Assembly: GCA_964640995.1 (NCBI GenBank)
Contig: CAZXJJ010000005.1
Coordinates: forward strand, 1-64,000
Direction: 5' to 3'
Source of the DNA: JAAYUH01 sp964640995
Lineage (GTDB): Bacteria > Caldisericota > Caldisericia > B22-G15
DNA: 64,000 nucleotides
The stretch's first letter is position 1; the number at the start of each line of letters is the position of its first letter. Of the stretch, positions 16,165-24,958 are shown piece after piece. The notes under the pieces are model-generated. The model was not told the DNA's origin, searched no databases, and saw nothing but the letters and a program-made list of their open reading frames with translations. A program made the translations under genes and the position numbers.

Positions 16165-17011
16165 TTCTCGATCTCCTATTTTCTCTTATCTCTTCTTTTG
16201 TTGGAGTTATTACTTTTTTTGTTAAAACTTTTGCAATCTTCATCTCTTCTAACTCCTTAAAACTTTTTTTAACCATTCTATCTTCAAGAGAGTGGTATGA
16301 AATAATCTCTGTTATACCATCTTTGTGAAGATAATCTGAAAAGATAAGTAAAAATTCTTTTAGATTATCAAGTTCTCTATTTACATAAATTCTTATTGCC
16401 TGAAAAATTGTTGTTGCAGGATGAATTTTTCCTCTTTTATTTATAACTTTTTCAATTATTTTTGCGAGTTCATATGCAGATTCTATTTTTCTCTTTTTTC
16501 TCTCCTCTATTATTTTTAATGCAAGTTTTTCACTATGCTCAATTTCACCAAATTCTTCAAAAATATAAATTAAATCTTGTTTACCTAATTTATTAATATA
16601 ATAATCTGCTCCTTTAAAACTCTTACTATAACCCATGTGTAAACTTTGTTTATCTAAAAATGAAAAGCCCCTTCCCTCTTTAAGTTGAAATGAAGAAAAT
16701 CCAAGGTCTAATAGCATAAAATCTACCTTTTCTATGTTTAATTTTTTTAAAACCTGTGGGAAATTTTTATAATTTTCATTAAATAAATAAAATTTCTTGC
16801 CTATAGAGGATAATCTTTTTTCTGCAACTTTTAAAACATCTTCGTCAAGATCAAAACCAATTAAAATTGAATCATCTCTTGCTCTTTTTAAAATTTCTTC
16901 ACTATGTCCACCTTCACCTATTGTTAAATCAAGAAAAATTTTTGATTTATCAAAATCTATAAAAGAGAGAACTTCATTTAATAAAACGGGTTTATGAATT
17001 ATCTCCATCAT
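16133..17011 (-). CDS. rsmH: 16S rRNA m4C1402 methyltransferase RsmH (MraW)
   Basis: S-adenosylmethionine-dependent enzyme that N4-methylates cytidine 1402 of 16S rRNA at the P site. Motifs: HKPVLLNEVLSFI at the N-terminus, FLDLTIGEGGHSEEIL (SAM-binding loop), FMLLDLGFSSFQL, GRGFSFL, RIYVNRELDNLKEFL and the C-terminal ISYHSLEDRMVKKSF. 292 residues, usual length. Its ATG overlaps the mraZ stop (ATGA), giving the conserved mraZ-rsmH pair. The partner methylase RsmI is not in the window. Confidence 0.96.
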   Translation of the reverse strand: MMEIIHKPVLLNEVLSFIDFDKSKIFLDLTIGEGGHSEEILKRARDDSILIGFDLDEDVLKVAEKRLSSIGKKFYLFNENYKNFPQVLKKLNIEKVDFMLLDLGFSSFQLKEGRGFSFLDKQSLHMGYSKSFKGADYYINKLGKQDLIYIFEEFGEIEHSEKLALKIIEERKKRKIESAYELAKIIEKVINKRGKIHPATTIFQAIRIYVNRELDNLKEFLLIFSDYLHKDGITEIISYHSLEDRMVKKSFKELEEMKIAKVLTKKVITPTKEEIRENRRSRSAKLRVVQKI

Positions 17012-17436
17012 CTTCCTTCCATAAGTTTTAAAATAGAATCTTCATAAGAAATTTCACTTGAATTTCTATAATTTTCCCATGATTCTTTATTCCAAATTTC
17101 AATTCTGTTAAGGACTCCTATGAAAACAATTTCTCTGTTTAAGTTTGCATATTTTCTAAAATCATTTGGAATTAATACTCTACCATATTGATCAATTGTG
17201 ATTTCTAGTGCAGAAGAAAACCAAATTCTTAAGAAAAACCTTAACTCTTTTGATGATAAAGGAACTTTCTCTAATTCATTTGAGATTCTTTTCCACTCAT
17301 TTATCGAATAAACAAAAAGGCAATTTTCAAAACCGCGCGTGATTATAATTCTATCCCCAAGTTCCTCTTTGAATTGGGGTGGCACAAGCACCCTACCCTT
17401 ATCATCCATTTTATACTCAAAACTACCCATAAACAT
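17008..17436 (-). CDS. mraZ: transcriptional regulator MraZ
   Basis: MraZ is the AbrB-fold, ring-forming regulator of the division/cell-wall operon. Two swapped-hairpin repeats are seen: GSFEYKMDDKGRVLVPPQFKEEL and, in the second half, EITIDQYGRVLIPNDFRKYA. The frame is open from 17463, but those first nine codons lie within the operator repeats, so the likely start is ATG at 17436 (MFMGSFEYK) or ATG at 17430. Neither has a Shine-Dalgarno sequence. A TAAAAT box ends seven bases upstream of 17436, suggesting leaderless translation. It heads a 16-gene operon with overlaps or tiny gaps throughout. Confidence 0.93.
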   Translation of the reverse strand: MFMGSFEYKMDDKGRVLVPPQFKEELGDRIIITRGFENCLFVYSINEWKRISNELEKVPLSSKELRFFLRIWFSSALEITIDQYGRVLIPNDFRKYANLNREIVFIGVLNRIEIWNKESWENYRNSSEISYEDSILKLMEGR

Positions 17437-17444
17437 TTTTTTAA

Positions 17445-17474
17445 TTTTACCACAAATTACCACATTTTACCACA
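17445..17474 (-). promoter_or_regulatory. MraZ operator: three phased direct repeats
   Basis: On the minus strand TGTGGTAAAA, TGTGGTAATT and TGTGGTAAAA follow each other with an exact 10-base period, directly upstream of mraZ. Tandem short G-rich boxes at one-helical-turn spacing are the known form of MraZ operators (TGGGN repeats in E. coli, GTG-containing boxes elsewhere). The repeats also contain TAAAAT, a good -10 hexamer (17444-17449 for the one nearest the gene), so MraZ binding would compete directly with RNA polymerase and autoregulate the whole operon. Confidence 0.85.
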
Positions 17475-17539
17475 AATATAAAAAATAAAATTAAGAGAGA
17501 AAATTATTAATTGTAAATTGTTTTAAAAATTTATATATA

Positions 17540-18778
17540 TTAAATCTTTTTAACTAATTCTTTTTTTCTAACATAAAGACTTATTGAAACTGCAGACATA
17601 GAAAAAATTGAAAAAATTAAAATTGGTAAAAAATAACTTTTAGTTAAGTCATGTAAGGCACCTGCAATATATGGACCAATTAAACCTGCAACTCCCCATG
17701 CTGTAAACATAGAACCATAATTTGCACCATAATATTTTGTTCCAAATACATCAGCAGTAAAACTTGGAGATAAAGCAAGATATCCACCATAAGCAATTCC
17801 AGCAATAACAGGAACTATATAAAATAGAAAATTAATATAATGTGCTATGAACAAAAGTATCATTGAAGCAAAAACCAATGAACCAACTAATGTAAATGTT
17901 TTTAATCTACCAATTTTATCAGATAGGGGCCCTAAGAAAAATCTTCCTAACAAATTAAAAATGGATAAAATTGATAGAAGAAATGCTGCTCTTATTGGAT
18001 TAAAACCTCCAAATTCAATTGCTATTGGATTCAAGTGGACTATTATCATAATTCCAGGTGATGTTGCTAAAATATAGTGAAACCACATTAACCAAAAGAC
18101 CTGTGTTTTTATCATTTGACTAGGAGTTAAATCTTTCCCAGTATATTCAGGAGAATATTTTCTTGTCTGTAATTTTTCTAATGCACTTGGTACCCAACCT
18201 TGAGGCGGATTTCTAACAAAATTTGATGCAATTGATATTAGAGCGAATAAAATAATTCCCAAAATTAGAAAGGTTGTTCTCCAACCATATTTATGAATTA
18301 AAAATGTTGAAAGAGGAGCCCATAAAAAAGAGCCAAAACCAAAACCACCTACAACAAGACCAGTTGCAAGACCCTTTTTATCAGGAAAACTCTTTACTCC
18401 ACTTGAAACAGCACCAGAATAACCAAAAGCCATACCAAGACCACCTATAATACCAAAAATTAAAACAAGATAAAAAAGGTTAAATGTAAAAAAAGACAAT
18501 ATCAATGCTAATCCTGCAAAAATTCCTCCTAAAAATGCAACAAATTTTGGTCCTTTTCTATCTTGAACGTAACCTGCAAATAGCATTCCAATAGCAAATA
18601 CAACAGATGCAATGGTGTAGGGAAGTGTTGCCTGTGCTCTTGTCCATCCAAATTCTTCTTGAAGAGGTTTAACAAAAACACCCCATGCATATAGTACCCC
18701 AAGAAGAAGAGTAATTACAAAACCTGAAATTGCGATAATGTATCTATGTTTTTTCTCAAATAATAAATCAATACTCAT
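17540..18778 (-). CDS. OFA-family MFS transporter
   Basis: 412 residues and twelve hydrophobic segments. The N-terminal AISGFVITLLLGVLYAWGVF, FGWTRAQATLPYTIASVVFA and the loop AGYVQDRKGPKFVAFLGG are typical of the oxalate/formate antiporter (OFA) family of monocarboxylate carriers. The second half has FLGPLSDKIGRLKTF, the matching inter-helix loop. The substrate (oxalate, formate, lactate or another carboxylate) cannot be told from sequence. It has its own RBS (GGGAGGAG before ATG) and a -10-like TATAAT 30 bases upstream, so it appears to be a single-gene unit between the heat-shock and dcw operons. Confidence 0.85.
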   Translation of the reverse strand: MSIDLLFEKKHRYIIAISGFVITLLLGVLYAWGVFVKPLQEEFGWTRAQATLPYTIASVVFAIGMLFAGYVQDRKGPKFVAFLGGIFAGLALILSFFTFNLFYLVLIFGIIGGLGMAFGYSGAVSSGVKSFPDKKGLATGLVVGGFGFGSFLWAPLSTFLIHKYGWRTTFLILGIILFALISIASNFVRNPPQGWVPSALEKLQTRKYSPEYTGKDLTPSQMIKTQVFWLMWFHYILATSPGIMIIVHLNPIAIEFGGFNPIRAAFLLSILSIFNLLGRFFLGPLSDKIGRLKTFTLVGSLVFASMILLFIAHYINFLFYIVPVIAGIAYGGYLALSPSFTADVFGTKYYGANYGSMFTAWGVAGLIGPYIAGALHDLTKSYFLPILIFSIFSMSAVSISLYVRKKELVKKI

Positions 18779-18808
18779 AACTCCTCCCTCTTACTTTTGG
18801 TTTTAAAA

Positions 18809-18836
18809 ATTATAACAGAAAATTAAAAATTTTAAA
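18809..18836 (-). promoter_or_regulatory. probable promoter of the OFA transporter
   Basis: TATAAT (complement of 18809-18814) with a weak -35 candidate TTTAAA 16 bases upstream. It lies about 30 bases before the transporter start, behind which GGGAGGAG provides the RBS. The -35 match is poor. Confidence 0.4.
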
Positions 18837-18839
18837 AAA

Positions 18840-19925
18840 TTATTTATTTAGTTCTTTCCATTTCTCTAAAATTTCTCTTTCTTTTTTTGAAAGGTCTTTT
18901 ATGTTTGGAATTTTCACTTTTGAAACAATTATAAAATCTCCTTTTCCTCTCCCCCTCAAATATTGAAGACCTTCACCTTTTAATTTAATCTCTTCATTTG
19001 ATTGCGTTCCAGGATTTATAAAAACTTTCTTTTTTCCCTCTATATATGGAATTTCTATCTCCCCACCAAAAATTGCTGTTAAAAGGGGAATTTCTGCTTC
19101 ATATATTAAATCTGCTCCTTTTCTTTTGATTAAAGGATGTGGTTTTATTTTAACTTCAATATAAAGGTCTCCCCTTAATCCACTTTTTGATGCATTACCT
19201 TCATCTTGAAGTCTTATTCTCATTCCATCTTCAATTCCAGGTGGAATCTTAACTTTAATTATTCTTTTCTTTTTTGTAACTCCACTTCCTCTACAAACTC
19301 TACATGGGTTTCTATTTATTTCTCCCTCACCTTTACAAGTTGGACATGTTGTTATTGTTACAAATTGACCAAAAATTGAACTCTGAGTTCTTTTTACTTT
19401 TCCTGTTCCATGGCAAGTTGTACATTTATCTTTTTTAAATCCTCTTTCAACTCCAGTTCCATTACAAGATTCACAAACTTCATCCCTTTCAACTTCTAAC
19501 TCTACTTCCTTTCCATATAAAACATCCTTTAAATCAATCTCAATTCTTCCGTGAATATCATTTCCTCTTTCAACTCTTCTTCTCTCTCGACTTTCAGTGA
19601 AACCACCAAAAAATGTGTCAAAAATATCTTCAAAACCAAAATTAAAATCTCTAAAGAAATCCCCAAATGGAGATTCTGAATTATATTGATAAGCATAATC
19701 TCCTATTCCTTCAGCAGTACCATACAAATCATATCTTTTTCTTTTTTCTGGATCAGAAAGAACTTCATATGCTTCATTTATTTCTGCCATTTTTTTGGCT
19801 GCTTCGGGATTATTTTTATTTAAATCTGGATGGTACTGCTTTACAAGTTTTCTATATGCTTTTTTTATTTCTTCAGGGGTGGCGTTTCTATCCACCCCTA
19901 ATATTTCATAATAATCCTTATTCAT
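18840..19925 (-). CDS. dnaJ: co-chaperone DnaJ (Hsp40)
   Basis: Delivers unfolded protein to DnaK and stimulates its ATPase. J domain at residues 1-70 with the essential HPD (KQYHPDLNK); a Gly/Phe-rich stretch around 80-110 (FGDFFRDFNFGFEDIFDTFFGG); four zinc-binding CxxCxGxG repeats (CESCNGTG, CTTCHGTG, CPTCKGEG, CRVCRGSG) between about 150 and 215; then the beta-sheet C-terminal substrate domains (IPPGIEDGMRIRLQDEG). 361 residues, normal. The ATG overlaps the dnaK stop, so the two are translationally coupled. Confidence 0.97.
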   Translation of the reverse strand: MNKDYYEILGVDRNATPEEIKKAYRKLVKQYHPDLNKNNPEAAKKMAEINEAYEVLSDPEKRKRYDLYGTAEGIGDYAYQYNSESPFGDFFRDFNFGFEDIFDTFFGGFTESRERRRVERGNDIHGRIEIDLKDVLYGKEVELEVERDEVCESCNGTGVERGFKKDKCTTCHGTGKVKRTQSSIFGQFVTITTCPTCKGEGEINRNPCRVCRGSGVTKKKRIIKVKIPPGIEDGMRIRLQDEGNASKSGLRGDLYIEVKIKPHPLIKRKGADLIYEAEIPLLTAIFGGEIEIPYIEGKKKVFINPGTQSNEEIKLKGEGLQYLRGRGKGDFIIVSKVKIPNIKDLSKKEREILEKWKELNK

Positions 19926-21763
19926 TACTTCACTTCATAATCTCCATCTATTGTTCCTTTATCATCTTTTTTGTCACCTTCTTTTGGTGGCTCATTTTTA
20001 GTTTGAGAAGTTCCTGCTTTTCTATAAAGCTCTTCACCAACCCTTGCAAGTACCTCATTAACTTCATCAATTTTTTTTCTAACCTCTTCAATTTTATTCT
20101 CTTTAAGAAGATTTTCAAGTTCATCAAGTTTCTTTTCAGCATTCTCAATTATATCTTTACTTACTTTATCTTTGTTTTCTTTAATTGTTTTTCTTCCAGT
20201 GTAAAGAAGTTGATCTGCCATATTTCTTAATTCAATTTCTTCTTTTCTTTTTCTATCTTCCTCTGCAAATCTTTCCGCCTCTTTTCTCATTCTCTCAACC
20301 TCTTCTTCAGAAAGTCTTACTGCTTGAGTTATTGTTATATTCTGACTCTTTCCGGTTGCAAGGTCTTTTGCTGTTACATGTAAAATTCCATTTTCATCTA
20401 TTTCATAAGTTACTTCAATTTTTGGAACTCCTCTTGGTGCTGGTGGTATTCCATCAAGAATAAATTTTCCAAGAGAGACATTATCTTTTGCAAGAGGTCT
20501 CTCGCCTTGAAGTATATGAATCTCAACAGATGTTTGATTATCTGCAGCAGTTGTGAAAATTTGTGTTTTTTTAATTGGTATTGGTGAGTTTCTATCGATC
20601 ATTTTTGTGAAAATTCCACCAAGTGTCTCAATTCCAAGAGTGAGAGGTGTAACATCTTGAAGAACAATCTCTTGTTTTACGCTTCCCTCGAGTATTCCTG
20701 CTTGAATTGCTGCTCCAATTGCAACACACTCCATTGGATCAACTCCTCTTTCAGCTGGTTTTCCAAAGAAATCTTCAATGAATCTTTGAACAATTGGCAT
20801 TCTTGTTGGTCCACCAACAAGAATTATATTATCAATATCTTTTGGTGTGAGTTTTGCATCTTCAAGTGCTTGTGTAAGAGGACCGCGACACTTATCAATT
20901 ATTGGTTTAACTAACTCTTCAAGAAGTGCTCTTGTGATTCTTTTTACAAGATGAACTGGCTCATTATCTTTAATTGCTATAAATGGGAGGTTAATTTCTG
21001 TTTCAAGAACACTTGAGAGTTCTATTTTTGCTTTTTCAACTGCCTCTCTTAACCTAGGTAGTGCTTTAGGGTCTTTTGATAAATCTATATCTGTTTCTCT
21101 TCTGAAATCTTCAACTATATAATTCATGAGTGCATCATCCATATCTCTTCCACCAAGTTGAGTATCTCCTGCAGTTGAAATTACTTGAAAGACACCTTCT
21201 CCAAAATCCATAATTGTTACATCAAGAGTTCCACCACCAAAATCAAAAACAAGAATCTTTAACTCTTTTTCACTTTTATTTAAACCATATGCAAATGCTG
21301 CTGCTGTTGGTTCATTTATGAGTCTTACAACTTCAAGCCCTGCAATTCTTCCAGCATCTTTTGTTGCTTGTCTTTGGTTATCATTAAAATATGCAGGAAC
21401 AGTTATAACTGCTTTTTCAACTTTTTCACCAAGAAATGCTTCAGCATCTTTTTTGATTTTTTGAAGAATGAATGCTGAAATTTGCTCTGGAGTATATTCT
21501 TTATCATCAATTTTAACACGATAGTTTGTTCCCATTTTTCTTTTTATTCCAGTTATTGTTCTTTCAGGATTTAGAGCCATTTGTCTTCTTGCTGGCTCTC
21601 CTACAAGAAGTTGACCATCTTTTGTGAATGCAACAACAGAGGGAACTGTTTTACCACCTATTGAAACACCTTCTGCTGCAGGAATAATTGTTGGTTTGCC
21701 ACCAATTATAGCAGCAGCACATGAATTTGATGTTCCAAGGTCAATTCCTATTATTCTTCCCAT
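19925..21763 (-). CDS. dnaK: chaperone DnaK (Hsp70)
   Basis: ATP-dependent folding chaperone. 612 residues. GRIIGIDLGTSNSC at the N-terminus, VPAYFNDNQRQATKDAG, RLINEPTAAAFAYG, LVFDFGGGTLDVTI and LVGGPTRMPIVQ form the actin-like ATPase. The linker and substrate domain read DVTPLTLGIETLGGIFTKMI and NGILHVTAKDLATGKSQNI, and an alpha-helical lid is followed by an acidic tail. The N-terminus lacks the 23-residue insertion diagnostic of Gram-negative Hsp70s at its usual place. It lies between grpE and dnaJ under CIRCE control. Confidence 0.97.
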   Translation of the reverse strand: MGRIIGIDLGTSNSCAAAIIGGKPTIIPAAEGVSIGGKTVPSVVAFTKDGQLLVGEPARRQMALNPERTITGIKRKMGTNYRVKIDDKEYTPEQISAFILQKIKKDAEAFLGEKVEKAVITVPAYFNDNQRQATKDAGRIAGLEVVRLINEPTAAAFAYGLNKSEKELKILVFDFGGGTLDVTIMDFGEGVFQVISTAGDTQLGGRDMDDALMNYIVEDFRRETDIDLSKDPKALPRLREAVEKAKIELSSVLETEINLPFIAIKDNEPVHLVKRITRALLEELVKPIIDKCRGPLTQALEDAKLTPKDIDNIILVGGPTRMPIVQRFIEDFFGKPAERGVDPMECVAIGAAIQAGILEGSVKQEIVLQDVTPLTLGIETLGGIFTKMIDRNSPIPIKKTQIFTTAADNQTSVEIHILQGERPLAKDNVSLGKFILDGIPPAPRGVPKIEVTYEIDENGILHVTAKDLATGKSQNITITQAVRLSEEEVERMRKEAERFAEEDRKRKEEIELRNMADQLLYTGRKTIKENKDKVSKDIIENAEKKLDELENLLKENKIEEVRKKIDEVNEVLARVGEELYRKAGTSQTKNEPPKEGDKKDDKGTIDGDYEVK

Positions 21764-21764
21764 A

Positions 21765-22271
21765 TTAGTTTACCTCCTTTTTGTAAACTTTTACATAAGC
21801 AGGTCTTATAAGATAGTCTTTTATCTTATAACCTTTTCTATAAACTTCACTTATAACTCCATCCTCTTCATCATTGTTTGTAATATCAATACTTATTGCT
21901 TGATGAAGGGATGGATCGAATTTTTCACCAACATTTCCTATTTCTTCAACCCCCTCTTTTTTAAGAAAATCTAAAAATTGCTTTTCTATAAGTAATAGAC
22001 CATTTAATAAATTTTCATCTTTAATTTTACTTTTTGCCCCTTCAATACTGTCATATATATGTAAAATAGAAGAGATAATTTCTCCTTTATTTCTTATGTT
22101 TCTCAAATTTTCTTCCTCTTGCCACTTTTTCTGAAAGTGTTCTAAATCTCTTCTCTCCTTTTTAATAAGAAGAGTTAAAGTTTTTACTTCTTCTTTTAAT
22201 CTTCTAAGTTCATCTTCTTTCTCTTTAAGAACTTTAAAAAGAGCATATGTTAGATCATCTCTTTTTTCCAT
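21765..22271 (-). CDS. grpE: nucleotide exchange factor GrpE
   Basis: Releases ADP from DnaK. The start is ATG at 22271, directly behind GGAGGAGAG; a longer frame from 22292 would begin inside the CIRCE operator. The first 70 residues form a long coiled coil (LKEKEDELRRLKEEVKTLTLLIKK); the C-terminal beta-domain has GVEEIGNVGEKFDPSLHQAIS and VYRKGYKIKDYLIRPAYVKVYK, the GrpE signature. 168 residues. First gene of the operon; no hrcA precedes it, so the repressor expected to bind CIRCE must be encoded elsewhere. Confidence 0.95.
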   Translation of the reverse strand: MEKRDDLTYALFKVLKEKEDELRRLKEEVKTLTLLIKKERRDLEHFQKKWQEEENLRNIRNKGEIISSILHIYDSIEGAKSKIKDENLLNGLLLIEKQFLDFLKKEGVEEIGNVGEKFDPSLHQAISIDITNNDEEDGVISEVYRKGYKIKDYLIRPAYVKVYKKEVN

Positions 22272-22285
22272 CTCTCCTCCTATAA

Positions 22286-22312
22286 TTAGCACTCTTTAAC
22301 TTAGAGTGCTAA
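22286..22312 (-). promoter_or_regulatory. CIRCE operator (HrcA binding site)
   Basis: A perfect inverted repeat TTAGCACTC-N9-GAGTGCTAA, identical to the canonical CIRCE element. It lies between the grpE promoter and its RBS, so HrcA bound here would block initiation and, as RNA, the hairpin sits in the 5' leader. The HrcA gene is outside this window. Confidence 0.97.
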
Positions 22313-22323
22313 TCTAAATATAA

Positions 22324-22351
22324 ATTTTATATAATCATTCTTTTTTGTCAA
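22324..22351 (-). promoter_or_regulatory. sigma-A-type promoter of grpE-dnaK-dnaJ
   Basis: A perfect -35 TTGACA (complement of 22346-22351), a 16-base spacer and -10 TAAAAT (complement of 22324-22329). Transcription would begin at about 22316, immediately upstream of the CIRCE element, which is the normal arrangement of an HrcA-repressed heat-shock operon. Confidence 0.8.
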
Positions 22352-22383
22352 TAGAAAAAATTTAAATATAAAGAGAAAAATAT

Positions 22384-22416
22384 AAGATCCCCAAAAATTA
22401 TTAAATTGGGGGTCTT
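22384..22416 (-). terminator. rho-independent terminator
   Basis: Minus-strand hairpin with stem AAGACCCCC/GGGGATCTT around a 15-base AT loop, followed by a U-rich stretch. It ends the transcript of the secreted propeller protein (22442-24862), 26 bases after its stop codon, and separates it from the grpE promoter. Confidence 0.75.
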
Positions 22417-22441
22417 AATTTATCAACTAATATTTTAAAAT

Positions 22442-24862
22442 TTAATCTTTAGGATAAGTAATTGTTATTGTTGTTGTTGTTCCATCCCAGAGAACATCAC
22501 ATCCAAGATTCTCTGCAACAAATCTAACAGGAAGCATAGTTCTTCCTTGAATTATTAAAGGTACAACCTTAGGGTTATTTGGATCAATTTGAGTTGATTT
22601 TCCATTAACTTTTGCAGTATTTTTGCCAATCCATAAATCAATCGTTATATTTTTAAATTCAATTGTCACTCTTTTTTCGACATCATCCCAGAAAATTTTT
22701 GCACCAAGTGGCTCAACTACATATCTTATTGGAAGAAGAGTTCTTCCCTCAATAATTTGTGGAGGCACATCGATTGTTTGAGGTCGATTATTAACATAAA
22801 TTACCTTATTTCCAATCTGCAAGATAATAACTATCTTTTGAACTGGTAATTCTTTTTTCAATATCTTAACATAAACTTCAATAACTGCTTTACCCCATTG
22901 AGTATTTACTTCAATTTTTCCAGTATATAATCTATCTTCAATTAAATTATCTGTTTTTAAGATAACAGTAACTCTTGTTTCATTTCCACTGAAAACTTTT
23001 GTGCTTAAAATTATAAAATCATCAGAAGTTGAAATTGTTCCAATAAGAGTTCCTCCTCCTTTGTTTGAAATAACAAATATTTTTGAAGGAGAATCTCCTT
23101 TTTTAACCTCACCAAAATTTAAAGTGTTAGTATCAACATAAAGAATTGGATTTGGTTCAATTACTTCTATATTTATCTCAACTATACCTTTTCCACCATT
23201 TGAATCTACATAAATAAAACCTTTATATTTCTGACCTGCAATTAAATTTTCGGCATTTAAGATCACATTAACTTTTACATCGTTACCTTCAAAATTGATA
23301 CTATCGAATTGAATCCAACTCACATCGGTTGAAAGTGTTCCAAAAAGTTTGCCTCCTCCTAAATTTTTAATCTGTATTTGAATTGTTTTTTTATCTCCTC
23401 TATTGATATTTCGATAATTAAGTAATTTTGGAACAACATCTAACTTTGGTGGAAAGGCTTTTGTTTTTAATACAACATAAATTTCTGCATCACCACCTTT
23501 TGATTTAATTGTAATTTTACCTTTATATTCAGTTTCCATTGTAAATCCAGTTGTATCGACTGTTACATTAACAACTACTTCGTTTGCTGCAAACTCTGTT
23601 GGAAAAACTTTAATCCAATAATAATTTTCAGCAGAAATTTTACCAGTAAGAGTTCCTCCTCCTTTGTTCTTTATAATGAAACTTAAAGTTTTCTGTGAGT
23701 TCACATCAACTTCTCCAAAATCAATAGTCAAAGGTTCAACTGTTAAAAATGGAGGTGGTTGTGAAACAAAATATCTTAATGAGTTATCAAGTCCAGGAAC
23801 ATATAATCTATTATTTTGAATGCAAAAATCATTGTAAAAACCTTTCTCATATTTTGCAAACCATAATGTAGTTCCATTTTCAAGAGATAACATATATAAG
23901 GTTGAAATATTATCTCCAATAAAAATGTACTTATCAGTTACAACAGGTGAGGTATCGAAACTTCCTGGTAAACTTTTTTCCCATCTTGCTTTTCCTGTTT
24001 TTAAATCAACACAAGCAATTCTTCCGTTATTAACCAAAACAACTGCAAGATCTCCTGAAATTGCAGGTGTCATTGTTGTATTTTGATTCAAAGAGTAATA
24101 CCAATCTTGATTTCTTGTAGTTCTGTTTATTGCTAAAAGTTGACCCTCACTATTTAAAACATAAACATAATTTTCCTTAACAACTGGTGCTCCCTTTACA
24201 TTTGGACCAACTATCTTTTTATAAAGAAGAGATCCAGTTAATGGATGAACAGCATATAAATTTCCATCTTGAGAAATAAAGAATATTGAAGTATCATCTC
24301 CCACAATTGCTGAATTTATTTTATCTTGTGCTTTAAAAGGTGTGTTCCATACTTCTTTTCCAGTTAATTTATCAAAAGCATAAACAAGCCCATTATCAGC
24401 ACCAAAATAAACTATATTACCTAAAACAAGAGGTGAGTGATAAATTTTTGAGTAGGTATTGTATCTCCAAAAATATTTTTGTATATTTGTTATATCAAGA
24501 CAGAAAAAGTATCCATCAACTGTTCCAAAATATACTTTTCCATTATCATAAGCTGGTGCACCTATTATTGCTCCAGATGTTTCATAAGTCCAGAGCGGTT
24601 TTAAAGTTTCAGCATCAAAACAGTATAAAGTTTTATCTCCACATCCAACAAATATTTTTCCATCTGCATAGATTGGAGATGTAAAACCTGCATATCCAAT
24701 GTAATATGCACCTTCCATTAAAGGTGGTGAAAAATTAGAATCACTATAACCCCATCTTAAATTGTTTCCTCTATAAGTATTCCAGATGGTTTCTCCTTTA
24801 AGAGAAAAAACAATAGTAAATAAGAATAAGAAAATTAATAAAGTTGTTAAAATTTTTTTCAT
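22442..24862 (-). CDS. secreted PQQ-like propeller, HYDIN-like and stalk-domain protein
   Basis: 806 residues. A signal peptide (KKILTTLLIFLFLFTIVFS) is followed to about residue 370 by a PQQ-type beta-propeller with repeats such as GKIFVGCGDKTLYCFDAET and GKVYFGTVDGYFFCLD. Next come three related beta-sandwich repeats (about 375-675), each starting like LTIDFGEVDVNSQKTLSF or LNFGEVKKGDSPSKIF and passing through GGGTLTG or GGGTLIG; this is the ASPM/SPD-2/HYDIN type. The C-terminus has two halves of a copper-amine-oxidase-N-terminal (stalk) domain, EGRTLLPIRYVVEPLG and QGRTMLPVRFVAENLG. Probably an extracytoplasmic scaffold or binding protein. It has its own RBS (GGAGG), a -10-like TATAAT at 24888-24893 and a terminator. 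Confidence 0.8.
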   Translation of the reverse strand: MKKILTTLLIFLFLFTIVFSLKGETIWNTYRGNNLRWGYSDSNFSPPLMEGAYYIGYAGFTSPIYADGKIFVGCGDKTLYCFDAETLKPLWTYETSGAIIGAPAYDNGKVYFGTVDGYFFCLDITNIQKYFWRYNTYSKIYHSPLVLGNIVYFGADNGLVYAFDKLTGKEVWNTPFKAQDKINSAIVGDDTSIFFISQDGNLYAVHPLTGSLLYKKIVGPNVKGAPVVKENYVYVLNSEGQLLAINRTTRNQDWYYSLNQNTTMTPAISGDLAVVLVNNGRIACVDLKTGKARWEKSLPGSFDTSPVVTDKYIFIGDNISTLYMLSLENGTTLWFAKYEKGFYNDFCIQNNRLYVPGLDNSLRYFVSQPPPFLTVEPLTIDFGEVDVNSQKTLSFIIKNKGGGTLTGKISAENYYWIKVFPTEFAANEVVVNVTVDTTGFTMETEYKGKITIKSKGGDAEIYVVLKTKAFPPKLDVVPKLLNYRNINRGDKKTIQIQIKNLGGGKLFGTLSTDVSWIQFDSINFEGNDVKVNVILNAENLIAGQKYKGFIYVDSNGGKGIVEINIEVIEPNPILYVDTNTLNFGEVKKGDSPSKIFVISNKGGGTLIGTISTSDDFIILSTKVFSGNETRVTVILKTDNLIEDRLYTGKIEVNTQWGKAVIEVYVKILKKELPVQKIVIILQIGNKVIYVNNRPQTIDVPPQIIEGRTLLPIRYVVEPLGAKIFWDDVEKRVTIEFKNITIDLWIGKNTAKVNGKSTQIDPNNPKVVPLIIQGRTMLPVRFVAENLGCDVLWDGTTTTITITYPKD

Positions 24863-24918
24863 AATTTACCTCCAAAAATTTTTAATAATTATATACCCAA
24901 TATAATATTAAATCTATC

Positions 24919-24946
24919 TTGACAAAAAAGCAAAATAAGATAATAT
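24919..24946 (+). promoter_or_regulatory. promoter of the tRNA-Val/thrS unit
   Basis: Perfect -35 TTGACA (24919-24924), a 16-base spacer and -10 TAATAT (24941-24946). Predicted start near 24953, a few bases before the tRNA. This is one of the two strongest promoters visible in the window. Confidence 0.75.
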
Positions 24947-24958
24947 TAATTTTTGAGT

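Noticed and set aside
22272..22292. grpE starting at ATG 22292
   Set aside because: That ATG is inside the CIRCE operator; ATG 22271 follows GGAGGAG at proper distance.
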